64,000 nucleotides of DNA from Arthrobacter endolithicus (GCF_026627425.1 NZ_JAPNLH010000003.1:208357-272356), one strand, 5' to 3'; counted from the first letter of the stretch, positions 50,180 through 60,636 are shown. Made by a program: numbers and translations. Notes: a model not told the origin generated them from the letters alone.

Positions 50180-50562
50180 TGTTTTTCCCGGTAAATACTC
50201 ACTGCTACGTCGCCGAAAGGAACCTGGATCGGGGCCTTCGGTTTGTGTACCGTCACCTCGACGGCGGACACGGGGAATTTGAGCAGAATCTGCGCAGCTA
50301 TCCGCTCGGCGAGGGCTTCGATTAAATCGAACGCCGGCCCGGTAATCAGGGCTGCGATTAAGTCCGCGGCGTCGCCATAATTGGCCGTCAGGAGAAGGTC
50401 ATCGGCTTCCGCGGCGGCCCGGATGTCGGTGTACAGCACGGCATCGACAATGAACGGCTGTCCGTCACGTCGCTCGCGCTCGAAAACCCCGTGCCGGCCA
50501 ATCGCAGTGACGCCCGTGAGAGCGATCCGGTCCGGGCGGTGCAGCGCCGGGCGCGCGCTCAT
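50176..50562 (-). CDS. folB: Dihydroneopterin aldolase
   Basis: This 128-residue enzyme cleaves dihydroneopterin to hydroxymethyl-dihydropterin. It has RIALTGVTAIGRHGVFERERRDGQPF, the active glutamate in LIEALAERIAAQIL and VEVTVHKPKAPI near the end. I chose the ATG at 50562, which overlaps the folP stop (ATGA); the frame extends upstream inside folP but family members start here. The stop overlaps folK. Confidence 0.95.
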   Translation of the reverse strand: MSARPALHRPDRIALTGVTAIGRHGVFERERRDGQPFIVDAVLYTDIRAAAEADDLLLTANYGDAADLIAALITGPAFDLIEALAERIAAQILLKFPVSAVEVTVHKPKAPIQVPFGDVAVSIYREKQ

Positions 50563-51506
50563 CGGCTGGCCTTCTGCGCAGGAACAGATAAATCGGGAAC
50601 GCGCCCGCATTGCTGTGCAGCTACTTTTGCCGCGGCAAGGTTGCCGACCACATCATGGACCCGCACGCCCCAAGCGCCATTCGCGGCAGCCAGGGCCGTG
50701 GTGGCTACGGTGGCGCTGTCGCGCTCCTTGGGCGGGGCCGCCTTTCCGGCGCTGGCCAGCAGGGACCCCAGGAACCGCTTTCGCGAGGTCCCTACCAGCA
50801 GGCGGTGGCCCAGCACCTCGAATCGGTGCAGATTTGCCAGCAGTTCCCAGTTCTGATCGGAATTCTTGGAAAATCCCAGTCCAGGATCCACAATGATCTG
50901 TTCCGGACGGACACCGGCCTGATAAAACCGGTCCCGCACCTGCGCCAACTCGGAGATGACATCCCCCACCACGTCGGTGTAGTCGGTCAGGGCGTCCATG
51001 GTTTTGGCAGTGCCTCGGCGGTGCATGAGCACGTACGGCACGCCGCGGCTGGCCACCAAGGACACCATCTCCGGCTGAACACTCATTCCGGAGACATCGT
51101 TAATCAGGCCGGCACCGGCGTCCAGCGCTTTGGCAGCAGTATCCGCATCCCTAGTGTCCACGCTGATCAGCGCCCCGGCCTTGACCAGGGCTGCGATGAC
51201 CGGCAGGATCCGGCGCTGTTCTTCCTCTGCGGGAACCTCTGGAGCGCCGGGGCGGGTGGATTCGCCGCCGACGTCGATGATGTCCGCTCCGGCATACATC
51301 ATCCGCAGACCGTGCGCGATCGCGGTGTCAAGGGAATTGTGTTCGCCGCCGTCGCTGAACGAATCCGGGGTGCAGTTCAGGATCCCCATCACTACCGCAC
51401 GGTTCGTCGGCAGGTCGGCAAATCCGGCCACCCGCCGAGGCCCCCGCAGCACCGGCAGGGGCGAGGTTGCGGGTCCGGTCCCGGGTGCTGCTGCAAGGGA
51501 ATCCAT
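50559..51506 (-). CDS. folP: Dihydropteroate synthase
   Basis: This 315-residue enzyme condenses hydroxymethyl-dihydropterin pyrophosphate with p-aminobenzoate and is the sulfonamide target. The signature MGILNCTPDSFSDGG lies near residue 41. GADIIDVGGESTRPGAPEVP, MHRRGT and IIVDPGLGFSK follow, and GTSRKRFLG is in the second half. The N-terminal 30 residues (TGPATSPLPVLRGPRRV) are an extension. The gene starts 12 bases after folE. Confidence 0.96.
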   Translation of the reverse strand: MDSLAAAPGTGPATSPLPVLRGPRRVAGFADLPTNRAVVMGILNCTPDSFSDGGEHNSLDTAIAHGLRMMYAGADIIDVGGESTRPGAPEVPAEEEQRRILPVIAALVKAGALISVDTRDADTAAKALDAGAGLINDVSGMSVQPEMVSLVASRGVPYVLMHRRGTAKTMDALTDYTDVVGDVISELAQVRDRFYQAGVRPEQIIVDPGLGFSKNSDQNWELLANLHRFEVLGHRLLVGTSRKRFLGSLLASAGKAAPPKERDSATVATTALAAANGAWGVRVHDVVGNLAAAKVAAQQCGRVPDLSVPAQKASR

Positions 51507-51518
51507 AAAGTGCTGGTG

Positions 51519-52169
51519 TTACCTTCCGAGAATCAAGCTCATGGCTTCGGCCCGGGTCGCGGGCTCGTGCAACAAACCACGCACCGCGCTGGTCACGGTC
51601 TTGGCGCCGGGCTTGCGCACGCCGCGCATGGACATGCACATGTGTTCACATTCGACGACGACAATAGCACCGCGTGGCTTGAGGTGCTTAACCAGCGCCT
51701 CCACAATCTGCGTTGTCAGGCGTTCCTGCACCTGGGGTCGTTTGGCATACACATCCACCAGCCGTGCCAATTTGCTTAGCCCCGTCACCCGGCCCTCCAG
51801 CGAAGGGATATAGCCGACGTGCGCGGACCCGTGAAAAGGCACCAAGTGGTGCTCACAGGTTGAATAGAACGGAATGTCCTTCACCAGCACCATTTCCTCG
51901 TGCGCGATGTCGAACGTGGTGGCAAGGACGTCCGCGGGATCCTGATGCAGACCGGCGAAGACCTCTCGGTAGGCCTTCGCAACGCGCTTGGGCGTGTCAA
52001 TCAGCCCGCTGCGGTCCGGATCCTCCCCAATGGCCAGAAGAATCTCTCGGACGGCTTTCTCGATCCGCGGCAGGTCAACGTGCGGCGCCCCGCCCGCCTT
52101 CGCCGTGCCGCCGTCCTCCGTGCCGCCGTCGTCAATTCCGTCAGCGTCAATATCGCCACAGTCGGCCAT
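51519..52169 (-). CDS. folE: GTP cyclohydrolase I
   Basis: This enzyme of about 216 residues opens GTP to dihydroneopterin triphosphate, the first step of folate synthesis. It has [21 protein letters not shown], zinc ligands in [12 protein letters not shown], and [17 protein letters not shown] with the third cysteine. The N-terminal 30 residues are a low-complexity Asp/Gly/Thr run. I chose the ATG at 52169, eight bases after the ftsH stop; codons upstream of it lie inside ftsH. A later start inside the acidic run is possible. Confidence 0.93.
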   Translation of the reverse strand: MADCGDIDADGIDDGGTEDGGTAKAGGAPHVDLPRIEKAVREILLAIGEDPDRSGLIDTPKRVAKAYREVFAGLHQDPADVLATTFDIAHEEMVLVKDIPFYSTCEHHLVPFHGSAHVGYIPSLEGRVTGLSKLARLVDVYAKRPQVQERLTTQIVEALVKHLKPRGAIVVVECEHMCMSMRGVRKPGAKTVTSAVRGLLHEPATRAEAMSLILGR

Positions 52170-52176
52170 ACCGGAC

Positions 52177-54264
52177 TCAGCCCTGCGCCGAATGCGGCGG
52201 CTGCTCGCCGGGCTGGCCCGGTCTGCTGCCATTGCGCGCCGCCGGCGAGTCCGGAGCATCGACGCTGCCGGTCAGGTTGGCGTGCGCCAACTGATCCTGC
52301 GGCGGCACCGTTTCAGGGGCTGGCTCACGGGCAGCGGCGGCATCCCGGCGTTCCTTCTCACTGACCACCGGTGGCAGGTCCGACACGGGCCGGCTCTGTT
52401 TGGACAGCCAGACGTCACGGAGGTCGCGCTTGCGGATGTCCCGGAAAATGTACTGAATCTCGGCCTGGTTGAGGGTTTCACGCTCCAGCAGTTCCAGCGC
52501 CAGGCGGTCGAGTACATCGCGGTTTTCATTCAGGATTGTGTAGGCCTCGTCGTGGGCCTGGTCTATCAGCCGGCGTACTTCCTCATCGATGACGTAGGCT
52601 ACCTGATCCGAGTAATCCCGATCATGCCCGGCATCACGGCCCATGAACGGCTCGCCTCCGCCGGTGCCGAGCTTAACCGCGCCGATCCGCTCGCTCATGC
52701 CGAACTGGGTGACCATTTTGCGGGCCGTTGCGGTTGCCTTTTCAATGTCGTTGGAAGCTCCTGTGGAGGGGTCGTGGAAGACGATTTCCTCGGCCGCGCG
52801 GCCACCCATCGCGTAAGCCATCTGATCGAGCAGTTCGTTGCGCGTGATGGAGTACTTATCATCTTCCGGGACCACCATGGTGTAGCCAAGTGCCCGGCCG
52901 CGGGGAAGAATGGTGATCTTTGTGACCGGGGCAGTATTCCGCAGCGCGGCTGCAACGAGGGCATGGCCGCCCTCGTGGTACGCCGTGATCTTGCGTTCCA
53001 GCTCCTTCATCACGCGGGTGCGCTTCTGCGGTCCGGCCATGACACGGTCAATCGCCTCATCCAGTGCCCGGTCGTCGATCAGCTGTGCATTGGAGCGTGC
53101 GGTCAGCAAAGCCGCTTCATTGAGCACATTGGCCAGATCCGCGCCGGTGTAACCCGGAGTCTTTTTCGCCACCGCATTGAGATCCACGCCGGGGGCCATC
53201 GGTTTGCCCTGTGCATGTACGCGCAGGATCTGCTCGCGGCCGATCCGGTCCGGCGCCTCGACGGGGATCTGGCGGTCAAAGCGTCCGGGCCGCAGCAACG
53301 CCGGGTCCAGAACGTCCGGGCGGTTGGTGGCCGCGATCAGGATCACGTTGGTTTTGACATCGAAGCCGTCCATTTCGACCAGCAGTTGGTTCAACGTCTG
53401 TTCGCGTTCGTCATTGCCGCCGCCGATGCCGGCACCACGGTGGCGGCCGACGGCGTCGATCTCGTCCACGAAGATGATGGCCGGTGAGTTCGCCTTGGCC
53501 TGCTCAAAGAGATCGCGCACCCTGGAGGCACCGACGCCGACGAACATTTCGACAAAGTCGGAACCGGAGATGGAGTAGAACGGGACGCCCGCTTCGCCGG
53601 CAACGGCCCTGGCCAGCAGCGTCTTGCCGGTTCCCGGAGGACCGTAGAGCAGCACGCCCTTGGGAATCTTGGCGCCGACGGACTGAAATTTTGCGGGCTC
53701 CTGCAGGAACGACTTAATTTCGTGCAGTTCCTCCACCGCCTCATCAGCTCCGGCAACGTCGCTAAACGTCACCTGCGGATGATCCTTGGTGATCAGTTTG
53801 GCCTTGGACTTGCCAAACTGCATGACCTTGGAACCGCCGCCCTGCATCCGGGAGAGCAGGAACCAGAAAATGGCACCCAAAAATACCACTGGCAGGATCA
53901 GGCCGAGGATGCCGGACCAGAAATTGTTCTGGATCGGCTGATCATCAAAGCTCTTCAAATCGGCGGAGCTGACAGCCTTAACGACGTCCGCGCCGCGCGC
54001 ATCAACGAAGAAGAACTGCACGTCCTTGCCGGCCTTCACACCGCTGGGGGTGGTGTAGTCGTTCTTCAGCACCAGATCCACCCGGTCCTCGCCGTTGAAG
54101 ATCTTCGCCGACTCAACTTGACCCTTATTCAGCAGTCCCAGGGCCTCAGAGGTGTCGATCTTGGTCGGGCCGCCGCCGGAAAGGGTGCCGAACGCAATCA
54201 GGAGCAGCACAACAACCGCAACGATCCACACGATTGGACCCTTGAAGATTTTCTTAATGTTCAT
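52177..54264 (-). CDS. ftsH: ATP-dependent zinc metalloprotease FtsH
   Basis: This 695-residue membrane protease degrades membrane and short-lived proteins. Two N-terminal membrane helices ([20 protein letters not shown] and [20 protein letters not shown]) flank a periplasmic-type domain. The AAA domain has Walker [14 protein letters not shown], Walker [16 protein letters not shown] and the SRH region. The protease domain has the zinc motif HEGGHALVA. The tail is Pro/Arg-rich. It heads a run with folE and the other folate genes, the order seen in mycobacteria. Confidence 0.97.
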   Translation of the reverse strand: MNIKKIFKGPIVWIVAVVVLLLIAFGTLSGGGPTKIDTSEALGLLNKGQVESAKIFNGEDRVDLVLKNDYTTPSGVKAGKDVQFFFVDARGADVVKAVSSADLKSFDDQPIQNNFWSGILGLILPVVFLGAIFWFLLSRMQGGGSKVMQFGKSKAKLITKDHPQVTFSDVAGADEAVEELHEIKSFLQEPAKFQSVGAKIPKGVLLYGPPGTGKTLLARAVAGEAGVPFYSISGSDFVEMFVGVGASRVRDLFEQAKANSPAIIFVDEIDAVGRHRGAGIGGGNDEREQTLNQLLVEMDGFDVKTNVILIAATNRPDVLDPALLRPGRFDRQIPVEAPDRIGREQILRVHAQGKPMAPGVDLNAVAKKTPGYTGADLANVLNEAALLTARSNAQLIDDRALDEAIDRVMAGPQKRTRVMKELERKITAYHEGGHALVAAALRNTAPVTKITILPRGRALGYTMVVPEDDKYSITRNELLDQMAYAMGGRAAEEIVFHDPSTGASNDIEKATATARKMVTQFGMSERIGAVKLGTGGGEPFMGRDAGHDRDYSDQVAYVIDEEVRRLIDQAHDEAYTILNENRDVLDRLALELLERETLNQAEIQYIFRDIRKRDLRDVWLSKQSRPVSDLPPVVSEKERRDAAAAREPAPETVPPQDQLAHANLTGSVDAPDSPAARNGSRPGQPGEQPPHSAQG

Positions 54265-54503
54265 GAGCTCGAGGCCGTGCCTCGCCCCTCCCGATCAATA
54301 CGTCAGATAAGTCAGTTTGCTGCCGAATGCAGACGCGACTGCACGACTACCGTACTAGCTTTACACGCCCGCAAACTTTCACGATCGACGCGGGCGTTTA
54401 GTTCCCTGACAGCGGAAAAACCACACCACGGGCTTCCTTACCTAGACCGCGACGGAGCAATTTGATCGAGACTGCTTCATTGCGGGCACTTCAGCTGATG
54501 ATT

Positions 54504-55055
54504 TTACTCGTAAATGTGCGGAGCGAGGGTACCGATGAAATCCAGGTTTCGGTACTTCTCCGCAAAGTCCAGCCCGTAACCGACGACAAATTCGCTGGGA
54601 ATGTCATAGCCGACGTACTTGACATCGATTTCCACCTTGGCGGCCTGCGGCTTGCGCAGCAGCGTGCAGATCTCCACCGATGCTGGTCCGCGGGAGATCA
54701 GATTGGCCTTGAGCCAGGACAGCGTCAGGCCGGAGTCAATGATGTCCTCCACAATGAGCACATGCTTGCCCATCAGGTCGGTTTCCAGGTCCTTGAGAAT
54801 CCGCACCACTCCGGAAGATTGGGTCCCAGAACCATAGGACGACACGGCCATCCAGTCCATGGTCACATGGCTGTGCAGGGACCGGGCCAGATCCGCCATC
54901 ACCATCACCGCGCCCTTGAGGACGCCCACCAGCAGGACGTCACGACCGGCGTAATCCGCGTCGATCTGCCCGGCAAGTTCCGCGACTCTCTCCTGGATCT
55001 GTTCCTTGGTGTAGAGAACGTGCTTTAGATCGGCCTGGACGTCTTGTGAATCCAC
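54504..55055 (-). CDS. hpt: Hypoxanthine phosphoribosyltransferase
   Basis: This enzyme of about 183 residues salvages hypoxanthine and guanine with PRPP. The PRPP-binding motif HVLIVEDIIDSGLTLSW is complete, with VLKGAVMVMADLARSL upstream and YVGYDIPSEFVVGYGLDFAEKYRNL near the C-terminus. I chose the GTG at 55055 with AGGAG six bases upstream; a TTG one codon earlier is also in frame. It follows tilS by 36 bases. Confidence 0.95.
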   Translation of the reverse strand: MDSQDVQADLKHVLYTKEQIQERVAELAGQIDADYAGRDVLLVGVLKGAVMVMADLARSLHSHVTMDWMAVSSYGSGTQSSGVVRILKDLETDLMGKHVLIVEDIIDSGLTLSWLKANLISRGPASVEICTLLRKPQAAKVEIDVKYVGYDIPSEFVVGYGLDFAEKYRNLDFIGTLAPHIYE

Positions 55056-55091
55056 CAATTGCTCCTGGTGTTGAAGGGGTCGTGCGTGCAG

Positions 55092-56189
55092 TTAGGCATT
55101 GCGTCTAAAGACTAGCTTCCCATAGCCGGAGCGGTCCTGGGGAACCGAGGCGCGCCGCGGTTGCCGGTACACGCTGACCCCACCGGCCAATTCGACAGGT
55201 CCGGCGGATCCACGTCGCGCCAGCAGGGCTTCGGCGGCCAGGAGACGTTCAAAACTGGGCTGCTCCCCGCCAAGTCCGACGACGGCAAGCGCCAAGACGC
55301 GCTGCCGAAGTGCGGCGGGGAGGGCGCGCAGGTCTTCTTCGGAGATCCTGACCTCCCTGGACGCAGCCGAATCCGTCCCGTGAACCTCACTCAGCCGGTG
55401 ATACTCGACGGCTGCCTGTTGATCCAGATAGTCCGCGTCCTGCGCCAGGATCCGCGCCGAGCGGTATAGCGACTGCGCAATGCCGGGGCCCAACTCGTCC
55501 TCCAGGTACGGCAGCACACGGGTTCGGACCCGGGAGCGCAGAAACACCGGATCATCGTTGGTCGGATCGTGCCAGGGCTGCAATCCCTCGGCGGCGCAGA
55601 TCTGCAGCGTTTCAGTCCGCCGCAGTCCCAGGAAGGGCCGTAAGTAGATCCTGCGCCGCTGCGGGATGCCGGCTAATGAGCGGGTGCCGGAGCCGCGGGC
55701 CAGGCCCAACAGCACGGACTCCGCCTGATCATCCAGGGTGTGGCCAAGCAACACGGTGCGGGCGTTTAGCCGCGCCGCGGCTTCATCGAGCGCCGCGTAA
55801 CGCGCGTGCCGGGCGGCCGCCTCCGGACCGGTACCCACCTGGGTGCTGGTGACGCTGCTGATCTCCACCGGGTCCAGGCCGATGCCCCGAAGTATCCCGG
55901 CCGTTGCCTCCGCCACCGCCCGGCTGTGCGGCTGCAGCTGATGATCAACAATCACTGCACCTACCCGGATTTCTCCCCGGCGGCCCAGAAATGCGGCAAC
56001 TGCAGCCAGCGCCAACGAATCCGGTCCACCGCTGCAGGCCACCAGAATCAGCGGACGCGCTTCCCCGCTTGAGGCCCGCTGCGCTTCCTGCCGCAGCCTG
56101 CCCGTGGTGGCAACACCGAGCAGATCGCCCACTGCCTTCCGTGCCTTGCCGACGACAGGATCTAACCGGGGGCGTGGTGGGCCCTGCAT
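55092..56189 (-). CDS. tilS: tRNA(Ile)-lysidine synthetase
   Basis: This 365-residue enzyme modifies the wobble cytidine of tRNA-Ile(CAU). The PP-loop motif is ACSGGPDSLALAAVAAF at residues 51-67. VDHQLQPHSRAVAE, LLGHTLDDQAESVLLGLARGSG and the RPFLGLRRTE segment follow. The frame ends with a short domain typical of actinobacterial forms. It lies five bases after the DUF2342 gene and before hpt, as Rv3625c and Rv3624c do. Confidence 0.95.
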   Translation of the reverse strand: MQGPPRPRLDPVVGKARKAVGDLLGVATTGRLRQEAQRASSGEARPLILVACSGGPDSLALAAVAAFLGRRGEIRVGAVIVDHQLQPHSRAVAEATAGILRGIGLDPVEISSVTSTQVGTGPEAAARHARYAALDEAAARLNARTVLLGHTLDDQAESVLLGLARGSGTRSLAGIPQRRRIYLRPFLGLRRTETLQICAAEGLQPWHDPTNDDPVFLRSRVRTRVLPYLEDELGPGIAQSLYRSARILAQDADYLDQQAAVEYHRLSEVHGTDSAASREVRISEEDLRALPAALRQRVLALAVVGLGGEQPSFERLLAAEALLARRGSAGPVELAGGVSVYRQPRRASVPQDRSGYGKLVFRRNA

Positions 56190-56194
56190 CGGGA

Positions 56195-57355
56195 TCAGAG
56201 TCCCATCCGATGGACCCAGCGGATGGGATCATGAATTTCCTGCTCGTTGGGCAGATGATCCGCGCTGGTCCAGACATGGTTGAACCCCTGCATCCCGGCC
56301 TCGGCCACCACGGCCCGGACAAAGCGGGCGCCATCACTGTACTGGCGCATCTTCGCATCCAAACCCAACAGGTTGCGAATGAACTTCTCCAGCACTCCAC
56401 GGTCCTTGCCCCGGGAGTTGAAACGCTGCCGGATGGTCCGCACGCTTGGCACGATGCTGGCGTCCACCGCATCCATCACCACGTTCGCGTGCCCCTCCAA
56501 CAGGCTCATCACCGCGGTCAGATGCGACAGGGCGGCCTTTTCCTCCGGGTCCTGCAGCAGATCCAGCACACCGCCCCGGCTCGGCGTTGTGTCGGTTGCT
56601 CGTTCCTTCCGGTTCCGAGTGAGCGAACGCGCGGCGGCTGCCACTTTTTCGGTGAGCTTTTCGGTATCTCCTACCAGCAGGGTGCTGAGTTTTTCGATCT
56701 CACTGAGCATGTGGTGCCGCAGCCAAGGTGCAGCAGCGAACTGGACCCGGTGGGTCTGCTCGTGCAGACAGACCCAGAGCCTGAAATCTGCGGGATCAAC
56801 GTGGAGCTCCCGTTCGACGGATAGAATGTTCGGTGCCACCAGCAGCAGCCGGCCTCCGCCGGCACCGGTGGATTCCGCCCCGGCGGTCGAGGCAGGCGAG
56901 GCAGGCGAGGCCGGCTCGGCAAAGGGATCATACTGGCCCAGCACTTTGCTGGACAGAAATGCCAGCACACTGCCCAGTTGCGCGCCGGTGACCGTCCCGC
57001 TCACGGCAGTACTGGACGGCCGCTGGGCCGCCTGTTTTTTGGCTAGTGCGGCCATCGTCGACGCCATCAGGACCGAGAAACTTTGCGTATTGGCCCGCGC
57101 CCAGGACGCCCTGTCCACAATCAGAACCTGGGAATCCCGCAGATCCCGGGCCGCGTCAAGGCCGGTGATTTCGTGCACATACGGCACGGATCGGTCAGCA
57201 CTCACGCGCAGATCAGCTACGGCCGCTCCGATCTCCGCTGCACTCAGGGCCGGGCCCGCCGGCGCCAACCTGGCGGCCGTGGAGGCGGCAAGCTCCCAAT
57301 TGATCAGGCTTGTTCCCGGTCCGGCGGCGCTGTTCGGTAAATCCATAGTCTCCAT
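56195..57355 (-). CDS. Zinc-dependent metalloprotease, DUF2342 family
   Basis: This protein of about 386 residues belongs to the actinobacterial DUF2342 zincin-like family (Rv3626c in M. tuberculosis, also labelled F420-biosynthesis associated). The HExxH motif is present as CLHEQTHRV (codons at 56750-56764), preceded by LLVAPNILSVERELHVDPADF. A short Ala-Ser-Pro tandem (ASPASPAS), encoded by GAGGCAGGC repeats near 56885-56910, interrupts the region around residue 165. No signal peptide is visible. The start could also be the ATG at 57346. Its substrates are unknown. Confidence 0.85.
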   Translation of the reverse strand: METMDLPNSAAGPGTSLINWELAASTAARLAPAGPALSAAEIGAAVADLRVSADRSVPYVHEITGLDAARDLRDSQVLIVDRASWARANTQSFSVLMASTMAALAKKQAAQRPSSTAVSGTVTGAQLGSVLAFLSSKVLGQYDPFAEPASPASPASTAGAESTGAGGGRLLLVAPNILSVERELHVDPADFRLWVCLHEQTHRVQFAAAPWLRHHMLSEIEKLSTLLVGDTEKLTEKVAAAARSLTRNRKERATDTTPSRGGVLDLLQDPEEKAALSHLTAVMSLLEGHANVVMDAVDASIVPSVRTIRQRFNSRGKDRGVLEKFIRNLLGLDAKMRQYSDGARFVRAVVAEAGMQGFNHVWTSADHLPNEQEIHDPIRWVHRMGL

Positions 57356-57378
57356 CAGATCACACAACAAGGCACCGG

Positions 57379-58803
57379 TCAGCGGCAGCCGCAACCTGCC
57401 AGGATGGTCGCCGACGCGTCGATAACGGGTTTTGCCGCCGCGCTGCCGCCTTCCAGGTCGTTGCCGATCAGGGAAAACACCAATAACCGCCCGTCGGCAT
57501 CCACCACGTATCCGGAGAGCGATATGACAGAATTCAGCGTCCCGGTCTTGGCCCGGACCAGACCGGCTCCCCCCACCGTCCCGGGGTCTAGATAGCGTTG
57601 CCCCAGCGTTCCGCTCAGGCCCGCAACAGGCAGGCCCAGCATGCCCAAGCGCAGATCCGGATTTGGGTCCGTGAGCATGATTTTCACTGCCTGGGTCAGT
57701 TGCTCCGCGCTGACCCTGTCGGCAGCGGCCAGCCCACAGCTGTCCGCCAGCACCAAACCGTCGGTTTTAACGCCCAAGGTGCCCACTGTTTCCCGCACGG
57801 CTTCGCTCGCTCCCGCCGAGGAGCCATCGTTGTGAAGATTCGCCGCGCTCATGCGCGCGAGCGTTTCCGCCACGTAGTTATCGGACTCCTGCAGCATGTA
57901 TTGGACCTGCTCGCCCACGGTGGCTGAGCTGACAGCGGCCAGGGCAGCGGCGCCGTCGGCCGCGGTACCGCGCCGGATATCGGGCTTGACGTCGATTCCC
58001 AGGGCGGCCAGAGCTGCCGCGAACGCCGACGCGACCCGCATCGGCGAGTCCTGCGGCCGGACTCCGACGGACGCATCCGGCGTCAGTCGGGCACCATAGA
58101 GCGCCATGGGAAACACCGGCGCGATCTCGCCTGCGTCCACGTCGGCCTGCAACCAGGCCGGGTTCAGCGCCGGACCGGTGAAGAGTGTGTCATCGACGTC
58201 GATGCTCACCGCCGCTATGCCGTTGGCTTTGAGTGCGACGGCGGTCTGCGCCGCCAGCGAGGCCACGCCGGCATGCCCGACGGTAGCCTGCCCGTCGCTG
58301 TTACCCGGTGTGAGCAGTACGTCACCACCGCCGCGCAGCACGATCGAATCGGCCCCATCCGCGGTCCGGCCCCCGGCCAATACGGTCGTACTGAACCGGG
58401 TCTGCGCCCCCAAGGCCGCCAAGGCGGTCAGTGCCGTGAGCAACTTTTGGCTAGACGCCGGAAGACGCCCCGCGGAGGCATTACGGCTGTACAACACCTG
58501 GCCGCTCGCTGCGTCCTGAACCAGTGCTGCGTAGTTTCCCCCCTCCCGTGCCACCAAAGTCGCGTCGAGGGCCTTGGACAACGTCCTGCCGTCCGGGACC
58601 GGCGCGCCGGCATACAGGCGGCCAATTCCGTCGGGAGTACTCAACGCCGTCGGCAGCTGCTGTCCAGCGGGAGCGGGCGGCAGCGGGGCGGCGGCCGGCA
58701 GGGGGGAAAATGCCGGAGCCACGTTAATTCCGACCGGAACAGCCAGCACGCCCAGAACAAGCGTCAGCAGGGCCGCCGCCAGGACATTCGACGTGCGGCT
58801 CAT
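57379..58803 (-). CDS. dacB: D-alanyl-D-alanine carboxypeptidase/endopeptidase (PBP4 type)
   Basis: This 474-residue secreted or membrane-anchored enzyme trims peptidoglycan peptides. A signal/anchor helix (VLAAALLTLVLGVLAVPVG) leads to the S13 domain with SxxK in PASSQKLLTAL, SxN in ESDNYVAETL and KTG in RAKTGTLNSV. The long insert between SxxK and SxN is typical of class C type a PBPs. I chose the ATG at 58803, where the signal peptide begins; the frame is open 26 codons further. It heads the dacB-DUF2342-tilS-hpt series. Confidence 0.94.
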   Translation of the reverse strand: MSRTSNVLAAALLTLVLGVLAVPVGINVAPAFSPLPAAAPLPPAPAGQQLPTALSTPDGIGRLYAGAPVPDGRTLSKALDATLVAREGGNYAALVQDAASGQVLYSRNASAGRLPASSQKLLTALTALAALGAQTRFSTTVLAGGRTADGADSIVLRGGGDVLLTPGNSDGQATVGHAGVASLAAQTAVALKANGIAAVSIDVDDTLFTGPALNPAWLQADVDAGEIAPVFPMALYGARLTPDASVGVRPQDSPMRVASAFAAALAALGIDVKPDIRRGTAADGAAALAAVSSATVGEQVQYMLQESDNYVAETLARMSAANLHNDGSSAGASEAVRETVGTLGVKTDGLVLADSCGLAAADRVSAEQLTQAVKIMLTDPNPDLRLGMLGLPVAGLSGTLGQRYLDPGTVGGAGLVRAKTGTLNSVISLSGYVVDADGRLLVFSLIGNDLEGGSAAAKPVIDASATILAGCGCR

Positions 58804-59079
58804 GGGGAATAACGCCCTTCGGTGCAGGAAAAACAACAGCAGAATATTCGCGTGCGACCAGCGCCGAACGGCATCGCTCAAGGACGCCGGGCAACGGTGC
58901 AGTGCGGGTCGCTATATCCTCATATTAGACGGAACGCCGGCGCGCCTTTCGCGTTGCTGACCTTCATGGGGCAGCAGCGAGCGCTGCCGCCGTTCGGAGA
59001 TCGCCTGACCAATACCCGCTGACCAACACCGGACGCTGCGGGTTTGACCCCAACAATGCGAACAGCCAAGGAGCATTAG
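58804..59079. promoter_or_regulatory. Divergent promoter region dacB/ppa
   Basis: These 276 bases separate the divergent dacB and ppa genes and must hold both promoters. TATTAG near 58922 is a possible -10 element but neither start can be fixed. A short imperfect direct repeat (CTGACCAATACC, CTGACCAACACC) lies near 59007-59031. Confidence 0.4.
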
Positions 59080-59568
59080 ATGAAGCACGACGTCACCATC
59101 GAAATCCCGCGCGGATCCCGCGTCAAGTATGAAGTCGACCACGAGACGGGCCGGGTGCGGCTGGACCGCGTGCTCTTCACCTCCATGGGATACCCCACGC
59201 ACTACGGCTACTTCGAGGACACCCTCGGCGAAGACGGGGATCCCTTAGATGCCCTGGTGCTGCTGCAGGAATACGACCTGCATCCCGGTGTGGTGGTGCA
59301 GGCCCGCCCGATCGGCGTCTTCAATATGACAGACGACGGCGGCGGCGACGCCAAAGTGCTCTGCGTCATCGATGACAAACGGTACGACCACATTCAGGAA
59401 ATTTCCGATGTTGACGACTTCCTGATCAAGGAAATTGAGCACTTCTTCACGCACTATAAAGACCTTGAGCCGGGCAAATGGGTCAAAGCCGAGGGCTGGG
59501 AAGACCGCGCAGCGGCCGAGACCGAGCTCGAAGCCTCGATCAAGCGCTTCGTGCCGGGCGGGCACTGA
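59080..59568 (+). CDS. ppa: Inorganic pyrophosphatase
   Basis: This 162-residue family I pyrophosphatase hydrolyses PPi to phosphate. The metal-binding signature [12 protein letters not shown] lies near residue 51, with [20 protein letters not shown] at the start and a conserved [14 protein letters not shown] stretch. AAGGAG precedes the ATG by six bases. It is monocistronic with a strong terminator 40 bases after the stop. Length and motifs are normal. Confidence 0.97.
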   Translation: MKHDVTIEIPRGSRVKYEVDHETGRVRLDRVLFTSMGYPTHYGYFEDTLGEDGDPLDALVLLQEYDLHPGVVVQARPIGVFNMTDDGGGDAKVLCVIDDKRYDHIQEISDVDDFLIKEIEHFFTHYKDLEPGKWVKAEGWEDRAAAETELEASIKRFVPGGH

Positions 59569-59605
59569 CACCGGGCGCAGACAGCGCACCTTTACAGGAA
59601 TCAGG

Positions 59606-59642
59606 AACGACGGCGGCTCCCGGACCGGGAGCCGCCGTCGTT
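59606..59642 (+). terminator. Terminator of ppa, probably bidirectional
   Basis: AACGACGGCGGCTCCCGG and its complement to 59642 form an almost continuous 17-bp stem centred on 59624, in the space between convergent ppa and the HAD gene. The T tract is weak. Confidence 0.7.
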
Positions 59643-59697
59643 GTGGTGTGCACGGTCCTTGACCACGGGCTTCAGCGGCGCTCCGTCCCCGGCTGCT

Positions 59698-60591
59698 TTA
59701 GAGCAGGCTGCGTAAAACGTGCGCGGCGCCGTCGTCGTATACCGACGCCGTCGTCTCGTTGGCAGCAGCGCGCACCGCGTCATTGGCCTGCCCCATGGCA
59801 ACCCCACGTGCGGCCCACGTCAGCATTTCGATGTCGTTGTTGCCGTCCCCGACCGCCACAGTGTGCGATTGCTGCACGCCCAGGCGCGAGCGGAGCTTTT
59901 CCAGCGCCGTCGCCTTACTGACACCGGCCGCCGCGATGTCCAGCCACGCAGTCCAGCCCACCGAATAAGTGACACCCTGCAGCCCGCAGGCCGCGATGGC
60001 GGCGGCGAACTCCGCCGTGCTGCTGTCCGTGCTGTTCACCACCACGCGAACCGCTTCAACGTCGAGCAAATGCTGGAAATCGACTCCCTTGGCTTCGATG
60101 CCGAAACTGCGGTCCTGGAAGCGCTCGGTGGCCAGGAAGTTGCCGTGCGCATCCTCCACCGCATATCGGGCCCCCGGCAGGCGCTCCCGCAGCGCGGTCA
60201 GGGCAAGGCGAGGGTCGAACGTTTCGCGCTCGATCACCTCGTACCCCCATTCCAGGGACGGATCCAGCCGCACGGTCACGCCGCCGTTGCTGGCAACGCC
60301 AAAACCGCGCTCCAGCCCGATCTGCTTCACAACGGGCAGCAGCGCGCCCAGCGAACGGCCGGTGGCGATGATGACCTGATGACCGGCAGCCACGCTCTGG
60401 CGGGCGGCGGCGCGTACGGCATCACTCATCATCCCGTCGTGGTCCACCAGGGTACCGTCCACATCAAGGGCGATCAGGTGGCTGGGGAGGTTGCCCCCGT
60501 TAGCGTCGTCGTTGCGTTTGGTGATGTTGTCGCTTTCGTTATACCTCTGGTCCTCGGTGCCAGAGACTTCTGATGAAGTCAATATAGTCAT
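59698..60591 (-). CDS. HAD family hydrolase, Cof-type phosphatase
   Basis: This protein of about 297 residues is a Cof-type (type IIB cap) haloacid dehalogenase-like phosphatase. Motif I is LIALDVDGTLVDHDG, motif II IIATGRSLGALLP, motif III contains SKATALEKL, and motif IV is VAVGDGNNDIEMLTWAARGVAMG. Likely substrates are sugar phosphates or nucleotide cofactors such as pyridoxal phosphate. The start is uncertain: an ATG at 60591 and a TTG at 60603 are in frame, neither with a clear ribosome binding site. The first 38 residues are not conserved in the family. It follows serS. Confidence 0.87.
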   Translation of the reverse strand: MTILTSSEVSGTEDQRYNESDNITKRNDDANGGNLPSHLIALDVDGTLVDHDGMMSDAVRAAARQSVAAGHQVIIATGRSLGALLPVVKQIGLERGFGVASNGGVTVRLDPSLEWGYEVIERETFDPRLALTALRERLPGARYAVEDAHGNFLATERFQDRSFGIEAKGVDFQHLLDVEAVRVVVNSTDSSTAEFAAAIAACGLQGVTYSVGWTAWLDIAAAGVSKATALEKLRSRLGVQQSHTVAVGDGNNDIEMLTWAARGVAMGQANDAVRAAANETTASVYDDGAAHVLRSLL

Positions 60592-60636
60592 TGACCAAGT
60601 CAAGCAGATGGAAGCGGCCGCTGGCTAGGAAGCAGA

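Noticed and set aside
51988..53487. 499-codon open frame antisense to folE and ftsH
   Set aside because: It is opposite two unmistakable enzymes and has no domain or ribosome binding site.
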